Positions 17,595-26,979 of a DNA stretch of 29,937 nucleotides are shown piece by piece (positions within the stretch are counted from its first letter, which is position 1; each line of letters starts with the position of its first letter). This DNA comes from Arcobacter sp. UBA7394. GTDB taxonomy: Bacteria; Campylobacterota; Campylobacteria; Campylobacterales; Arcobacteraceae. The stretch spans positions 1 through 29,937 of the forward strand of contig DKNG01000223.1 in NCBI GenBank assembly GCA_002470185.1, read 5' to 3'. Both the position numbers and the translations under genes were made by a program. The notes beneath the pieces are model-generated. The model was not told the origin of the DNA. It made no database searches and saw only the letters and a program-made list of their open reading frames with translations.

Positions 17595-18271
17595 ATGAGT
17601 GATTACTCAAAATTAGAAAAGTGTTTGGGTTATCAGTTTAACGATAAAAATCTGATAATCGAAGCACTTACTCACAAAAGTTTTAAAAAGCCTTATAATA
17701 ATGAAAGGCTTGAGTTTTTAGGTGATGCAGTTTTAAACTTAATTGTTGGAGAATATTTATTCTTAAAGTTTCCAAAATCAAATGAAGGTGAATTATCAAA
17801 GATAAGAGCTTCACTAGTAAATGAAACTGGTTTTACAAAGTTAGCAAATGAAATTAAACTAGGTAACTATATATTTATATCAACAGCAGAAGAGCGAAAC
17901 AAAGGTAGAAGCAAAGCCTCTATTCTTTCAGATGCATTTGAAGCAATTATGGGTGCTATTTATTTAGAGTCTGGTCTTGAAGTATTAAAACCAATAATTT
18001 TAGAATTATTAGAAACGTCATATGATCAAATTAACTTAGATGTACTATTCTCTGATTACAAAACTGCTTTACAAGAGATCACACAAGCTAGATTTGGTTC
18101 TATTCCAGAATACAGAATTGAAGGTTCTTTTGGGCCTGACCATAAAAAAGAGTTTGAAGTATCAATTTGGATTGATGGAGATACTTATGGAAAAGCAAAA
18201 GGCAAAAGTAAAAAATTAGCACAACAAGCTGTTGCTAAAATTGCTATTGATAAGTTGAAAGGAAGTAATTA

Positions 18272-18272
<1 letters not shown>
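17595..18272 (+). CDS. rnc: Ribonuclease III
   Basis: A 225-aa double-stranded-RNA endonuclease for rRNA and mRNA processing. The catalytic signature is [11 protein letters not shown] (37-47 from this start), and a second acidic pair lies in [14 protein letters not shown] (about 112-125). The double-stranded RNA-binding domain occupies about 154-224 ([10 protein letters not shown] to [19 protein letters not shown]). An ATG three codons upstream (17586) directly abuts the ribosome site AAGGA and is unlikely; the ATG at 17595 has 9-nt spacing. Its stop overlaps the aroC start by one base (TAATG). Confidence 0.96.
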
Positions 18273-19348
<1,076 letters not shown>

Positions 19349-19386
19349 AGATTACTTTAAACTTTTTTATATATAATTCCATTTAT

Positions 19387-19420
19387 AAGCATCTCTTTGG
19401 TTAAGGGATGCTTTTTTTTT
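19387..19420 (+). terminator. aroC intrinsic terminator
   Basis: The stem pairs AAGCATC (19387-19393) with GATGCTT (19407-19413), then a T-G wobble and CTT with AAG, leaving a 5-base loop. A run of nine T ends at 19420. It ends the rnc-aroC transcript. Confidence 0.9.
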
Positions 19421-19429
19421 GCTTGATTT

Positions 19430-19537
19430 TTAGTACTTTTTATTAATAAAAGGCAAAATAAATTTAAAAAAAATAAATGATATAACAGCAACAATAAATG
19501 CCACTGATAAAATTACATCTATACTACTTTGTTCCAT
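19430..19537 (-). CDS. Small membrane protein coupled to htpX
   Basis: A 35-codon reading frame from ATG 19537 to TAA 19430-19432. It encodes MEQSSIDVILSVAF, then IVAVISFIFFKFILPF, then INKKY: a short acidic N-terminus, one hydrophobic helix (about 6-31, with one Lys) and a basic tail, so it should sit in the membrane with the basic end inside. It starts 2 nt after the htpX stop, and the ribosome site AAAGGGG lies inside the last codons of htpX, so translation is probably coupled. I do not recognise a family. A role as a partner or regulator of the HtpX protease is an inference from position only. Confidence 0.62.
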   Translation of the reverse strand: MEQSSIDVILSVAFIVAVISFIFFKFILPFINKKY

Positions 19538-19539
19538 GA

Positions 19540-20382
19540 TTATAATTCCCCTTTTAATTCTTCTAATCTAGCAATTCTATCTTCCGTTGTGGGGTGTGTT
19601 CTAAATAAATTCCCAAATGATGATTGCATTCCCGAGAATGGGTTTATTATAAACATATGTGCAGTTTGTTCACTTGCATTATGAATTTGCCCTCTTTTTG
19701 CATAGTTCTCTAATTTAGATAATGCGTTTTGTAATCCTACAGCGTCACCAGTCATCCTAGCAGCTCCCTCATCAGCCATAAACTCTCTACTTCTACTAAC
19801 AGACATTTGAATAATAGATGCTGCAATTGGTAATATAATAGCCATTATAATCATTACAATAGGATTTCCATTTTGTCTATTACTTCCAAATATTGCCCCA
19901 AACTGCATGATATTAGCAATCATAGCAATTGCTCCTGCAAAAACTGCAGCAATTGTTCCTATCAAAATATCATAATGTTTTATATGAGATAACTCATGGG
20001 CAATAACACCTTCTAATTCTTTTTCATTTAAAAGTTCATATAAACCCATTGTAACTGCAACTGCAGCATGTTCATAGTTCCTTCCAGTAGCAAAAGCATT
20101 AGGAGTATGATCCGGTATTAAATAAACACTTGGCATTGGTAAGTTTGCTTTTTGCACAAGCTTCTCAGTAATTCTATAAACGGGGTGTCGCCTGTCTTCT
20201 ATTAATGTTGCATCATATTGTCTTAATACTTGTTGGTCTGAGTAATAATAAGCATAAAAGTTTATTCCTAAAGCTATTAAAAAAGCAATAAGCATTCCAG
20301 AGCTTCCTCCAAAAGAAAAACCTATAAATACAAAAAGTACAGTAAGCAAAGAAAGAAAAAAAACTGTTTTGATTTGTTCCAT
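19540..20382 (-). CDS. htpX: M48 family membrane zinc metalloprotease HtpX
   Basis: A 280-aa inner-membrane protease that degrades misfolded membrane proteins. Two N-terminal membrane helices (about 6-24 and 28-46) are followed by the zinc motif HELSH (129-133), two more helices (about 142-162 and 175-195), and SREFMAD (198-204), where Glu200 should be the third zinc ligand. The C-terminal MFIINPF and [17 protein letters not shown] are typical. AAGGAG lies 6 nt before the ATG. It is divergent from the first phosphatase gene and followed by a 35-aa membrane protein. Confidence 0.96.
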   Translation of the reverse strand: MEQIKTVFFLSLLTVLFVFIGFSFGGSSGMLIAFLIALGINFYAYYYSDQQVLRQYDATLIEDRRHPVYRITEKLVQKANLPMPSVYLIPDHTPNAFATGRNYEHAAVAVTMGLYELLNEKELEGVIAHELSHIKHYDILIGTIAAVFAGAIAMIANIMQFGAIFGSNRQNGNPIVMIIMAIILPIAASIIQMSVSRSREFMADEGAARMTGDAVGLQNALSKLENYAKRGQIHNASEQTAHMFIINPFSGMQSSFGNLFRTHPTTEDRIARLEELKGEL

Positions 20383-20485
20383 GAAAACTCCTTATTCTTT
20401 ATTCTATCAAAAAATAAATAATGAATCTTAAATAAAATTTTACTAATTTGTTTAATTTAGTATTTAAAAAAGTTATTCAAAAAGT

Positions 20486-20491
20486 TATAAT
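20486..20491 (+). promoter_or_regulatory. -10 box of the first phosphatase gene
   Basis: A perfect TATAAT 24 nt before the ATG at 20516, with the ribosome site AAGGA at 20505-20509. It lies in the divergent gap with htpX. Confidence 0.5.
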
Positions 20492-20515
20492 AAAATATCA
20501 ATTCAAGGATTAACT

Positions 20516-21016
20516 ATGAAAAGAGTATATTTTATAAGACACGCAAAATCAGATTGGTCTGATTTCCTTTTAGATGATTTTGATAGACCCCTAAATAAAA
20601 GAGGTAAGAAAAATGCTCCTTTAATGGGTCAATACTTTAAAGATGAAAACATATATCCTGATGTATTTTTTTCAAGCCCTGCAAAAAGAGCAAAAAAGAC
20701 TTCAATTAAAATAGCCAATAAACTAAACTTTAATAAAGAGAAAATTAAATTTAAAAATAAGTTGTATGATGCAAACTATAATGATATTTTAGAATTAATT
20801 TTAAATGTTAATGATAGGCATAACACAATATTCATACTTGGACATAATCCATCTTTGAACATTATTGCATATGATTTAATTGGCTTTGATGAAAACATTC
20901 CAACATCTGGGGTATTAGGTCTTGAATTTGCTTGTAATAGCTGGGTTGAGATAAATAAAGAAAATGGAAAACTCCTTTGCTTTGAATACCCAAAAAAGTT
21001 AGTAAATTTAGTATAA
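20516..21016 (+). CDS. SixA-like histidine phosphatase (first of a tandem pair)
   Basis: A 166-aa protein of the histidine phosphatase (phosphoglycerate-mutase-like) superfamily. The catalytic RHA motif is at 8-10 (FIRHAKSDW), followed by DDFDRPLNKRGKKNAPLM, SSPAKRAKKTS with the second Arg, and the second catalytic His in ILGHNPSLN. It is the size of E. coli SixA, which removes phosphate from His in phosphotransfer domains; other small relatives act on other substrates, so the target is unknown. A paralogue follows after 212 nt. It has its own promoter-like box and a possible terminator downstream. Confidence 0.87.
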   Translation: MKRVYFIRHAKSDWSDFLLDDFDRPLNKRGKKNAPLMGQYFKDENIYPDVFFSSPAKRAKKTSIKIANKLNFNKEKIKFKNKLYDANYNDILELILNVNDRHNTIFILGHNPSLNIIAYDLIGFDENIPTSGVLGLEFACNSWVEINKENGKLLCFEYPKKLVNLV

Positions 21017-21113
21017 AAATTATTCTAACATTATTTTAAATTAAATAAAGCCTTTCTTTGGGATTTACTATATTATTTGTATTAAATAAAATAATTTAAT
21101 AAAAAAATAACTA

Positions 21114-21168
21114 AATCTTGTAAAAAGTACACATCACTATGGATTATTTACAAGATTAATATTTTTTT
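21114..21168 (+). terminator. Possible terminator after first phosphatase
   Basis: An 11-bp perfect stem (AATCTTGTAAA at 21114-21124 with 21147-21157) encloses a 22-base loop and is followed by AATA and seven T. The loop is long for a classic terminator, but the T-run position fits. The rest of the 212-nt gap (21017-21228) is AT-rich, and I see no gene in it. Confidence 0.5.
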
Positions 21169-21208
21169 ATAACAAAGAAAGCAAAGTTTTTCTAAAATCA
21201 ATACTATA

Positions 21209-21214
21209 TATATT
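21209..21214 (+). promoter_or_regulatory. Possible -10 box of the second phosphatase gene
   Basis: TATATT in an alternating TA tract 15 nt before the ATG at 21229. The tract allows several registers. It lies downstream of the possible terminator, so the second phosphatase may be transcribed separately. Confidence 0.3.
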
Positions 21215-21228
21215 ATGAAGAGATGTAA

Positions 21229-21714
21229 ATGAAAAAATTGTATATCGTAAGACACGCATTAAAAGAGTTAGAGCAGTTAGATCAAGATGATTATGATAGA
21301 GCATTAAGTCAATCTGGAATAGATGATGCAAAATTAATGGCACAAAGATTAGCAGCAAAAGGTATTAAAGCAGATTTGATTGTATCAAGTCCTGCAAAAA
21401 GAACAAAAGAGACATCGGAAATATTTGCAGCAGCATTAAATTATAATAAATCGATTATGTATAATGAAGTATTGTATATGGCTTATGTTAATGAATTAAT
21501 AGAAACAATCACTTATACTTTTGATACAGTTGATACTATGATTCTAATAGCACATAACCCTTCTTTAACTGCATTAGCAATAACACTAGTTGGATTAAAA
21601 GAAAAAATAGCTATGGGTGGAATTGTTGAAGTTGAATTTAATTGTGATTCATGGATAGATATATCAAAAGAGAATGCAAAACTAATTTCATATGATTATC
21701 CAAATAAGAAGTAA
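21229..21714 (+). CDS. SixA-like histidine phosphatase (second of a tandem pair)
   Basis: A 161-aa paralogue of the preceding protein with the same motif order: VRHALKELEQ with catalytic RHA (8-10), DDYDRALSQSGIDDAKLM, SSPAKRTKETSEIF, and IAHNPSLTAL with the second His. Differences include SQSG for NKRG after the first motif and an acidic stretch after RHA, suggesting a different surface or substrate. The ribosome site is GAAGAGAT. A five-codon frame (MKRCK, ATG at 21215) ends in the start codon of this gene. Confidence 0.87.
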   Translation: MKKLYIVRHALKELEQLDQDDYDRALSQSGIDDAKLMAQRLAAKGIKADLIVSSPAKRTKETSEIFAAALNYNKSIMYNEVLYMAYVNELIETITYTFDTVDTMILIAHNPSLTALAITLVGLKEKIAMGGIVEVEFNCDSWIDISKENAKLISYDYPNKK

Positions 21715-21735
21715 TTAATAAAAAGAATAAAAAAC

Positions 21736-21755
21736 AATCAATAAAATTATTGATT
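21736..21755 (+). repeat. Inverted repeat after second phosphatase
   Basis: A 9-bp perfect inverted repeat (AATCAATAA and TTATTGATT) around AA lies 22 nt after the stop codon. There is no T-run next to it, so it is a weak terminator candidate at best. Confidence 0.35.
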
Positions 21756-21817
21756 AACATCATGGTAAATAATCCTCATTTAGTTATATTTCTAATAAAA
21801 AAGGGATTTAACTAACT

Positions 21818-22795
21818 ATGCATGATTTAGCTAATAATATAGATAATTTTCCTCAAGGACACCCAGTTAGGGTATATATTGAAGAAAATTTTCTAATCAA
21901 AAACTTATTTAAAGAACTATTCCAAACTGATATAAATGAAGACTTCCAAGCTTTTTATAATATCTTCAATCAACTATGTGAAGTTGAAAAACACTTCGCA
22001 AGAAAAGAAAATCAACTTTTCCCATACTTAGAAAAATATGGATGGACAAATCCTAGTCAAGGGATGTGGGCATTCCATGATCAAATTAGAGAAGAGATTA
22101 AATATGTTAGAAAACAAGTTGAAGAGAAGAACTTAGATAACTTATTAAACGATGCTATGAACTTATACAACAGTTTATCACATCTAATGCAAGTAGAAGA
22201 AGGTAGATTACTTCCTAACGCTTTAACTATGTTAAGTGAAGATGACTGGAAAGAGATGTATGAAGGAGATAGTGAGATTGGTTGGATGTTTGCAACACCA
22301 CCGGTTAGATATCCAGAGATGACAGAAGAAGAGTATATTCATCCAAGTCAAGATAAAAAGAAAAGAAAACTACCTTTCTCTTTAGATGATAGAACGCATT
22401 ATGATGAAGGATATTTAACTCCTGAACAAGTTAACTTTATCTTTAAATTCTTACCAGTAGATATTACTTATGTTGATGAAAATGATAGAGTAGTATTTTA
22501 TAATAGAGGGGATGATAGAGTCTTCCCAAGAAGTGCTGGAATTATTGGAAGAGAAGTTAAATTCTGTCACCCACCAAAAAGTGTAGATCAAGTACTTAAA
22601 ATCCTTGAAGAATTTAAAGCAGGACGTCAAGATACAGCAGAATTTTGGATTCAATTCAAAGGTAAATTTATTCACATTAGATATTTTGCAGTAAGAGATG
22701 ATGAAAAAGTATATAAAGGTGTTATTGAAATGTCACAAGATATTACTGACATTAGAAAATTAGAAGGTGATAAAAGACTTCTAGATTGGGAATAA
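21818..22795 (+). CDS. Hemerythrin-PAS protein (DUF438-related, without the DUF438 domain)
   Basis: A 325-aa cytoplasmic protein. An N-terminal hemerythrin-like four-helix bundle (about 12-140) has candidate metal ligands His15, His59, Glu64, His87, His122 and Glu127 or Glu128 (EKHFARKENQLFPYLE, AFHDQIREEI and SHLMQVEEGRLLPNAL). A PAS domain (about 205-312) has FLPVDITYVDENDRVVFYN and the unusual KFCHPPKSVDQVLKIL at 248-263, typical of the PAS of DUF438 proteins. The N-terminal DUF438 domain of full-length relatives is absent. There is no output domain, so it probably signals by protein contact. Hemerythrins commonly bind O2 or NO at a di-iron site; gas or redox sensing is inferred. It ends at a shared two-way terminator. 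Confidence 0.83.
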   Translation: MHDLANNIDNFPQGHPVRVYIEENFLIKNLFKELFQTDINEDFQAFYNIFNQLCEVEKHFARKENQLFPYLEKYGWTNPSQGMWAFHDQIREEIKYVRKQVEEKNLDNLLNDAMNLYNSLSHLMQVEEGRLLPNALTMLSEDDWKEMYEGDSEIGWMFATPPVRYPEMTEEEYIHPSQDKKKRKLPFSLDDRTHYDEGYLTPEQVNFIFKFLPVDITYVDENDRVVFYNRGDDRVFPRSAGIIGREVKFCHPPKSVDQVLKILEEFKAGRQDTAEFWIQFKGKFIHIRYFAVRDDEKVYKGVIEMSQDITDIRKLEGDKRLLDWE

Positions 22796-22822
22796 AATAA
22801 AAGTGCAAAAGCACTTTTATTT
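22795..22822. terminator. Two-way terminator between convergent genes
   Basis: A 12-bp perfect stem (AAATAAAAGTGC with GCACTTTTATTT) and an AAAA loop. T-rich sequence borders it on both strands. It includes the mnmE stop codon (22817-22819) and starts at the last base of the hemerythrin-PAS stop codon. Confidence 0.8.
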
Positions 22823-24184
22823 ACCTAAACAAAACTCCCCAAACATTACATCTAACATTTGGTCATTTTCGTAAGGTCTAGTAATATTAGAGATAGCCTC
22901 TAATCCTTCTGTAATATGATGAGCAAAGAATTCTAACTCACCATTATGTAGTGGCATCATTGACATATTTAAATGATATAAAGTATCCTCTACAGAATTA
23001 ACTTGTCTTTTAGAAATTAAAGTCATTTCATCACTATGAGTATTTGAATCTAAAATAGTTTCAATATTTTTAATTAAAGGATTAATATCTTCTTTAGTTG
23101 ATAGTTCAATAAATTCGTCCAAATTAGATTTATCAAGTTTACTTTCTAAATCTGATTTATTAACAACTTTGATTATCTCTTTATCAGAGTGTTCTTCTAA
23201 TAAATCAAGAATCTTAGAATCTTCATCATCAATCATTTTACTATTATCAAATAATGAGATAACAATATCAGCCTCAATAATAGTTTCAATTGATTTTTCA
23301 ATACCAATTTGTTCTATTACATCTGAAGCATTTCTAATACCAGCTGTATCTACTATTTTGATTATATGAGTACCAATCTTAACTGATTCCTCAATAGTAT
23401 CTCTAGTAGTTCCTGCAATATCAGAAATAATTGCTCTATCGTAATTTAGAAGTTTATTTAATAATGAAGATTTACCAACATTTGGTTTACCAACAATTGC
23501 AACTTTAAAACCTTCAATCATACCCTCTCTTCTTTTACTTGCTTCAAGAGTATTAGTAAGTTTTACTTGAATCTTTTCCATTTTATTTTGGATTTGTTCA
23601 AAAATATCACTAGGTAAATCATCTTCTGCATAATCAATACTAACTTCTGTATATGCTAACATGAATAAAAGATCTTCTCTAATATCATTTACAAATGATG
23701 TTAATTCACCTTTTAATTGTTTTGCAAGTAATTTAACAGCATCTTCACTTCTAGCTTCAATGATTTTAGAAATAGCTTCTGCTTTTGATAAATCAATCTT
23801 ATTATTTAAAAATGCTCTTTTTGAAAACTCACCGGGATTAGCAAGTCTTGCTCCATAAGCTAAAACTTCATTTACTATCATATTAGCAATGGCAACACCA
23901 CCATGACATTGGAATTCAACTACATCTTCTCCTGTAAAAGAAAATGGTGCTTTAAAGTATAAAACTAATGCTTCATCAATTAATTCATCATTAGTATTAT
24001 GTAGTGGACATAAAGTTGCAAGTCTTGGTTTGAAAGTTTCTTTTTTGGAAATTTTTGAAGCAATTTCAAGAGCGTGTGCCCCTGAAACTCTAACTATAGA
24101 AATCGAGCCGATACCATTAGCAGTAGCAATGGCAACTATTGTATTATCATCAAACAATTTACTGCTCTTTACTTCTATACTCAT
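22817..24184 (-). CDS. mnmE: tRNA modification GTPase MnmE
   Basis: A 455-aa GTPase that, with MnmG, adds the cmnm5 group to the wobble uridine of certain tRNAs. The folate-binding N-terminal domain starts with DNTIVAIATANGIGSISIVRVSG. The G domain has G1 GKPNVGKS (232-239), the G2 region AGTTRDTIEE, G3 DTAG (279-282) and G4 NKSD. The C-terminal CLGK (452-455) carries the conserved Cys. Length is normal. The start overlaps the end of jag by 26 nt in another frame. mnmG is not in the window. Confidence 0.97.
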   Translation of the reverse strand: MSIEVKSSKLFDDNTIVAIATANGIGSISIVRVSGAHALEIASKISKKETFKPRLATLCPLHNTNDELIDEALVLYFKAPFSFTGEDVVEFQCHGGVAIANMIVNEVLAYGARLANPGEFSKRAFLNNKIDLSKAEAISKIIEARSEDAVKLLAKQLKGELTSFVNDIREDLLFMLAYTEVSIDYAEDDLPSDIFEQIQNKMEKIQVKLTNTLEASKRREGMIEGFKVAIVGKPNVGKSSLLNKLLNYDRAIISDIAGTTRDTIEESVKIGTHIIKIVDTAGIRNASDVIEQIGIEKSIETIIEADIVISLFDNSKMIDDEDSKILDLLEEHSDKEIIKVVNKSDLESKLDKSNLDEFIELSTKEDINPLIKNIETILDSNTHSDEMTLISKRQVNSVEDTLYHLNMSMMPLHNGELEFFAHHITEGLEAISNITRPYENDQMLDVMFGEFCLGK

Positions 24185-25031
24185 TTACAAGTACGTATTT
24201 ATCACCTCTAACATTTGTTTTTACAGCAACATATTTGTCAGGGAATTCATCTCTTAACTTCTTAAGAGCAATATGAACTAAAATACCATCTAGTGGCTTA
24301 GTTTTGAAAGTACCTTTTTCTTTAATTGTTTCAATTACAGGTCCTAAATAAGTATGGATTGCAGCTTCTTGATTTTTCAAGAATTCAGCAACTTCAAGTC
24401 TTAACATTAGACCGTATTTTTCATTAATCCAGTTAAATAAAATATAAGATAATGCCTTATATCTATAACCTTCTTTTCCAATTAATAAAGCAGAATCAGA
24501 ACCTGTAAATTCAACATATAAAGTCTCTTCATCATAGAATTCAACTTTAATATTGTCTATACCATAACAAGTATCATCAAATAAAGTATTAATACCCTCT
24601 TTTACTTCATTTAGAATTTCTTCTTTATCTTTTTTTACTATTATATTTGAAATTTGAGCTTGCGAATCGTCTTCATTATAGAAATTATCAAAGATTTTTT
24701 CTTTTGATTCTACTTTTCTAACATTAGAAGTTTTAACCTCTTTTTTGGGATGTGCTTTTTCTACAACTCTATTAGAGTCTTCAATTTTTTTAGATACATC
24801 TTCAATTTTAATGTCTTTACTTTTAAAAGAATTAGATGAAGGTTTTTTTTCATAAGTCTTACAGTTGTTTTTGAAACAAGCTTGAATTACTGCATTCTTT
24901 TTTCCAAAGCCAAGAAATCCTTTACTTGGCTGTTGGATAATTTCAATTTCTAAATCAGTAATTGAACACTTAAATTCTGCTGTTGCTAATTCATATACTT
25001 CTTCTAAACACGTTGCTTCAAATTTTTTCAT
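24159..25031 (-). CDS. jag: Jag/KhpB-type RNA-binding protein
   Basis: A 290-aa protein with the Jag layout. The Jag-N domain (1-51) has FEATCLEEVYELATAEF and PSKGFLGFGKKNAVIQA. A charged, low-complexity linker (about 60-140) follows. A KH domain (about 148-213) has the loop GKEG at 185-188. The last domain (about 215-285) matches the R3H region by position but lacks the namesake Arg: it reads LDGILVHIALKKL, with Gly249 where R-x3-H would have Arg and His253 kept. AGGAAAATATT precedes the ATG. Position between yidC and mnmE is the usual one. It probably binds RNA; the process it controls is not clear outside Firmicutes. Confidence 0.93.
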   Translation of the reverse strand: MKKFEATCLEEVYELATAEFKCSITDLEIEIIQQPSKGFLGFGKKNAVIQACFKNNCKTYEKKPSSNSFKSKDIKIEDVSKKIEDSNRVVEKAHPKKEVKTSNVRKVESKEKIFDNFYNEDDSQAQISNIIVKKDKEEILNEVKEGINTLFDDTCYGIDNIKVEFYDEETLYVEFTGSDSALLIGKEGYRYKALSYILFNWINEKYGLMLRLEVAEFLKNQEAAIHTYLGPVIETIKEKGTFKTKPLDGILVHIALKKLRDEFPDKYVAVKTNVRGDKYVLVNEYRSKEQ

Positions 25032-25043
25032 AATATTTTCCTA

Positions 25044-26654
25044 TTATTTTTTTGCAGCTCTTTTTTTATCAAACAGTTTATTAATGTAGTACTGTTGTGA
25101 AATTGTAAATACATTATTAATGAACCAGTATAATGTTAATCCAGCTGGGAACCATAAGAAGAAGAATGTAAATACTACAGGTAACATTTGGAAAATCTTC
25201 TTTTGCATCTCATCTTGCATTGTATTTGGTGTAATTCTTTGTTGTAAGTACATTGAAGCACCCATTAAAATTGGTAATACAAAGTATGGATCCATTTCTG
25301 CTAAGTCATTAATCCAGAAAATAAATTCTGCACCTTTTAACTCAATTGCATTTAATAATACTCTATAGATAGCAAAGAACACTGGAATTTGAAGAATTAA
25401 TGGTAAACATCCACCCATTGGGTTGGCACCATGTTTCTTATATAATTCCATCATATGCATAGATTGTTTTTGTTTATCATCTTTATATTTAGTTTGGATT
25501 TCTTTCATCTTAGGAGCTAATTCTTTTAGCTTGTTCATAGAAACCATACCTTTGTATGATAATGGATATAAAACTAATTTAACTAAAATTGTTAAAATAA
25601 CAATTGTCCATCCCCAGTTACCAACATAAGATTGGATAAATTGAAGTAAAATAAACATAGGTTTTGCAATAAAAGTAAACCATCCGTACTCAATAACATC
25701 AGTTAATTCTGGATTTAAAGCTTTTAAATCTTTAAAGTTTTTAGGTCCTGCGTATCCTGAGAATGTAATATTATCATTTCCATGAATAAATGCTTGAGGA
25801 TTACTCTCAGCATCTGGCATTAGAGATAAAGCTAATGATCTTTCGAAGTTATAAATAACTGTTGCATAATATCTATCAAAGTTAGATACGAATTTAATTC
25901 CTGTATAGTTTTTAGTTTTATCTAAATCACCATCTTCAGTTAATTCCATTACGCCGTCATTTTGTTTTAAATATAAACCATGGTCAGCATACATATCAGC
26001 TAATACATTTGGTCTAAATCCATTTGTAATAAAGAATTTTTTTCCATTTGTAGTACTAGTACTTAAATCATAGTGTCCATCTGGATAGAATGTGAACTTT
26101 TTAGTTAATACAGTTTCACCTAAATTTTGTGTTAAAACTAATTCTTGTTTAGTTTTACTTGCATCAACATTTTTATTACTTGATGTTACTGCAACTTTGA
26201 AGGCTTTATTATTTACATTTGTATCTGCAAATCTAACCTCTAAAGGTCTTAATTGGTTAGCTTCAAATAATTTGATTTGCTTACCATCTTCATCTTTATA
26301 TTTTTCTTCACTTAAAGTAACTTGTGCAATTCTACCTAAAGTATCAATTTCAATGATATTTTTAGCAGTTTTAACAACTGTTACAATGTTAGAAGATGCA
26401 ATAGCTTTTGTAGATAATGCTTCTACAGACTTAGACATATCAACTGGGTTACCAGATACATCTGTTTGAACCATACCTTCAACAGTAGGTGTATTATTAG
26501 CATTTTTTATTTGCTCTTGCTTTGCAGCTTCAGCTTTAGCTTCTTTTTGAGGTTTTAATACTAAAAACTCGTAAGCTAAAAAGAATACAAAAACTACTAA
26601 TGTCATAATTAACATTCGTTTTTGCATACCATTATTTTGATTCATATTGTTCAT
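25044..26654 (-). CDS. yidC: Membrane protein insertase YidC
   Basis: A 536-aa Gram-negative-type YidC/Oxa1 protein. The N-terminal membrane helix is at about 13-33. The large periplasmic domain (about 55-325) has the beta-fold motifs GFRPNVLAD and GHYDLSTSTTNG. The conserved five-helix core follows: FTFIAKPMFILLQFIQSYVGNWG, then YKGMVSMNKLKELAPKMKEIQ, GGCLPLILQIPVFFAIYRVL and FPAGLTLYWFINNVFTISQQ. The groove residue usually given as Arg (E. coli Arg366, in VRGIMYPL) is Lys359 here (VKLVLYPL). It inserts and folds inner-membrane proteins with or without Sec. The start overlaps yidD by 23 nt. Confidence 0.98.
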   Translation of the reverse strand: MNNMNQNNGMQKRMLIMTLVVFVFFLAYEFLVLKPQKEAKAEAAKQEQIKNANNTPTVEGMVQTDVSGNPVDMSKSVEALSTKAIASSNIVTVVKTAKNIIEIDTLGRIAQVTLSEEKYKDEDGKQIKLFEANQLRPLEVRFADTNVNNKAFKVAVTSSNKNVDASKTKQELVLTQNLGETVLTKKFTFYPDGHYDLSTSTTNGKKFFITNGFRPNVLADMYADHGLYLKQNDGVMELTEDGDLDKTKNYTGIKFVSNFDRYYATVIYNFERSLALSLMPDAESNPQAFIHGNDNITFSGYAGPKNFKDLKALNPELTDVIEYGWFTFIAKPMFILLQFIQSYVGNWGWTIVILTILVKLVLYPLSYKGMVSMNKLKELAPKMKEIQTKYKDDKQKQSMHMMELYKKHGANPMGGCLPLILQIPVFFAIYRVLLNAIELKGAEFIFWINDLAEMDPYFVLPILMGASMYLQQRITPNTMQDEMQKKIFQMLPVVFTFFFLWFPAGLTLYWFINNVFTISQQYYINKLFDKKRAAKK

Positions 26655-26979
26655 TCTTGTTTTTCCACTCCCGATTCTTAACTACAATATATTTGCCATT
26701 TCCTTCTGGAATATACCAGTATATAATTTTAATTTTTTTAAAATTAGTATTTTGGAAATTTTTCAACTTTATGTGGGGATAGTCAAATCCACCAGGAAAA
26801 AGCTGATTACATTTTAATACGCGTGTTATTGTAAAATAAATAGCCTTAAAAAATGAATTATTATCTAGTTGCCATAGGGCATATTGCGAACAAGTTGGAT
26901 AATATCTACACGATCCAAATGAGATAACACTTAAATATCTTTGATAAAATCTAATTAAGTATTTAAAAATCGTTTTCAT
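26632..26979 (-). CDS. yidD: Membrane insertion efficiency factor YidD
   Basis: A 115-aa YidD. The Cys motif CRYYPTCSQYA (24-34), followed by RVLKCNQLFPGGFDYP (about 53-68), defines the family. An amphipathic N-terminal helix (1-20) should bind the membrane. Relatives are about 70-90 aa, so this one has an extra C-terminal tail of about 40 residues with aromatic and Lys-rich content (KIKIIYWYIPEGNGKYIVVK). The start overlaps the rnpA stop by 4 nt (ATGA), and its end overlaps yidC by 23 nt. Confidence 0.95.
   Translation of the reverse strand: MKTIFKYLIRFYQRYLSVISFGSCRYYPTCSQYALWQLDNNSFFKAIYFTITRVLKCNQLFPGGFDYPHIKLKNFQNTNFKKIKIIYWYIPEGNGKYIVVKNREWKNKNEQYESK

Noticed and set aside
21017..21228. 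Small RNA or tRNA in the largest gap
   Set aside because: No cloverleaf, CCA end or GC-rich fold is present; the only structure is the terminator-like stem.
21167..21358. 63-codon minus-strand frame across the start of the second phosphatase
   Set aside because: It covers the promoter and start of a conserved gene on the other strand and has no family features.
26092..26469. 125-codon plus-strand frame opposite yidC
   Set aside because: Antisense shadow of a conserved gene, no ribosome site and no recognisable domain. Frames at 25120-25368, 25423-25629, 23169-23369, 23661-23858, 24030-24257, 27649-27927, 7828-8031 and 6261-6482 were rejected for the same reason.
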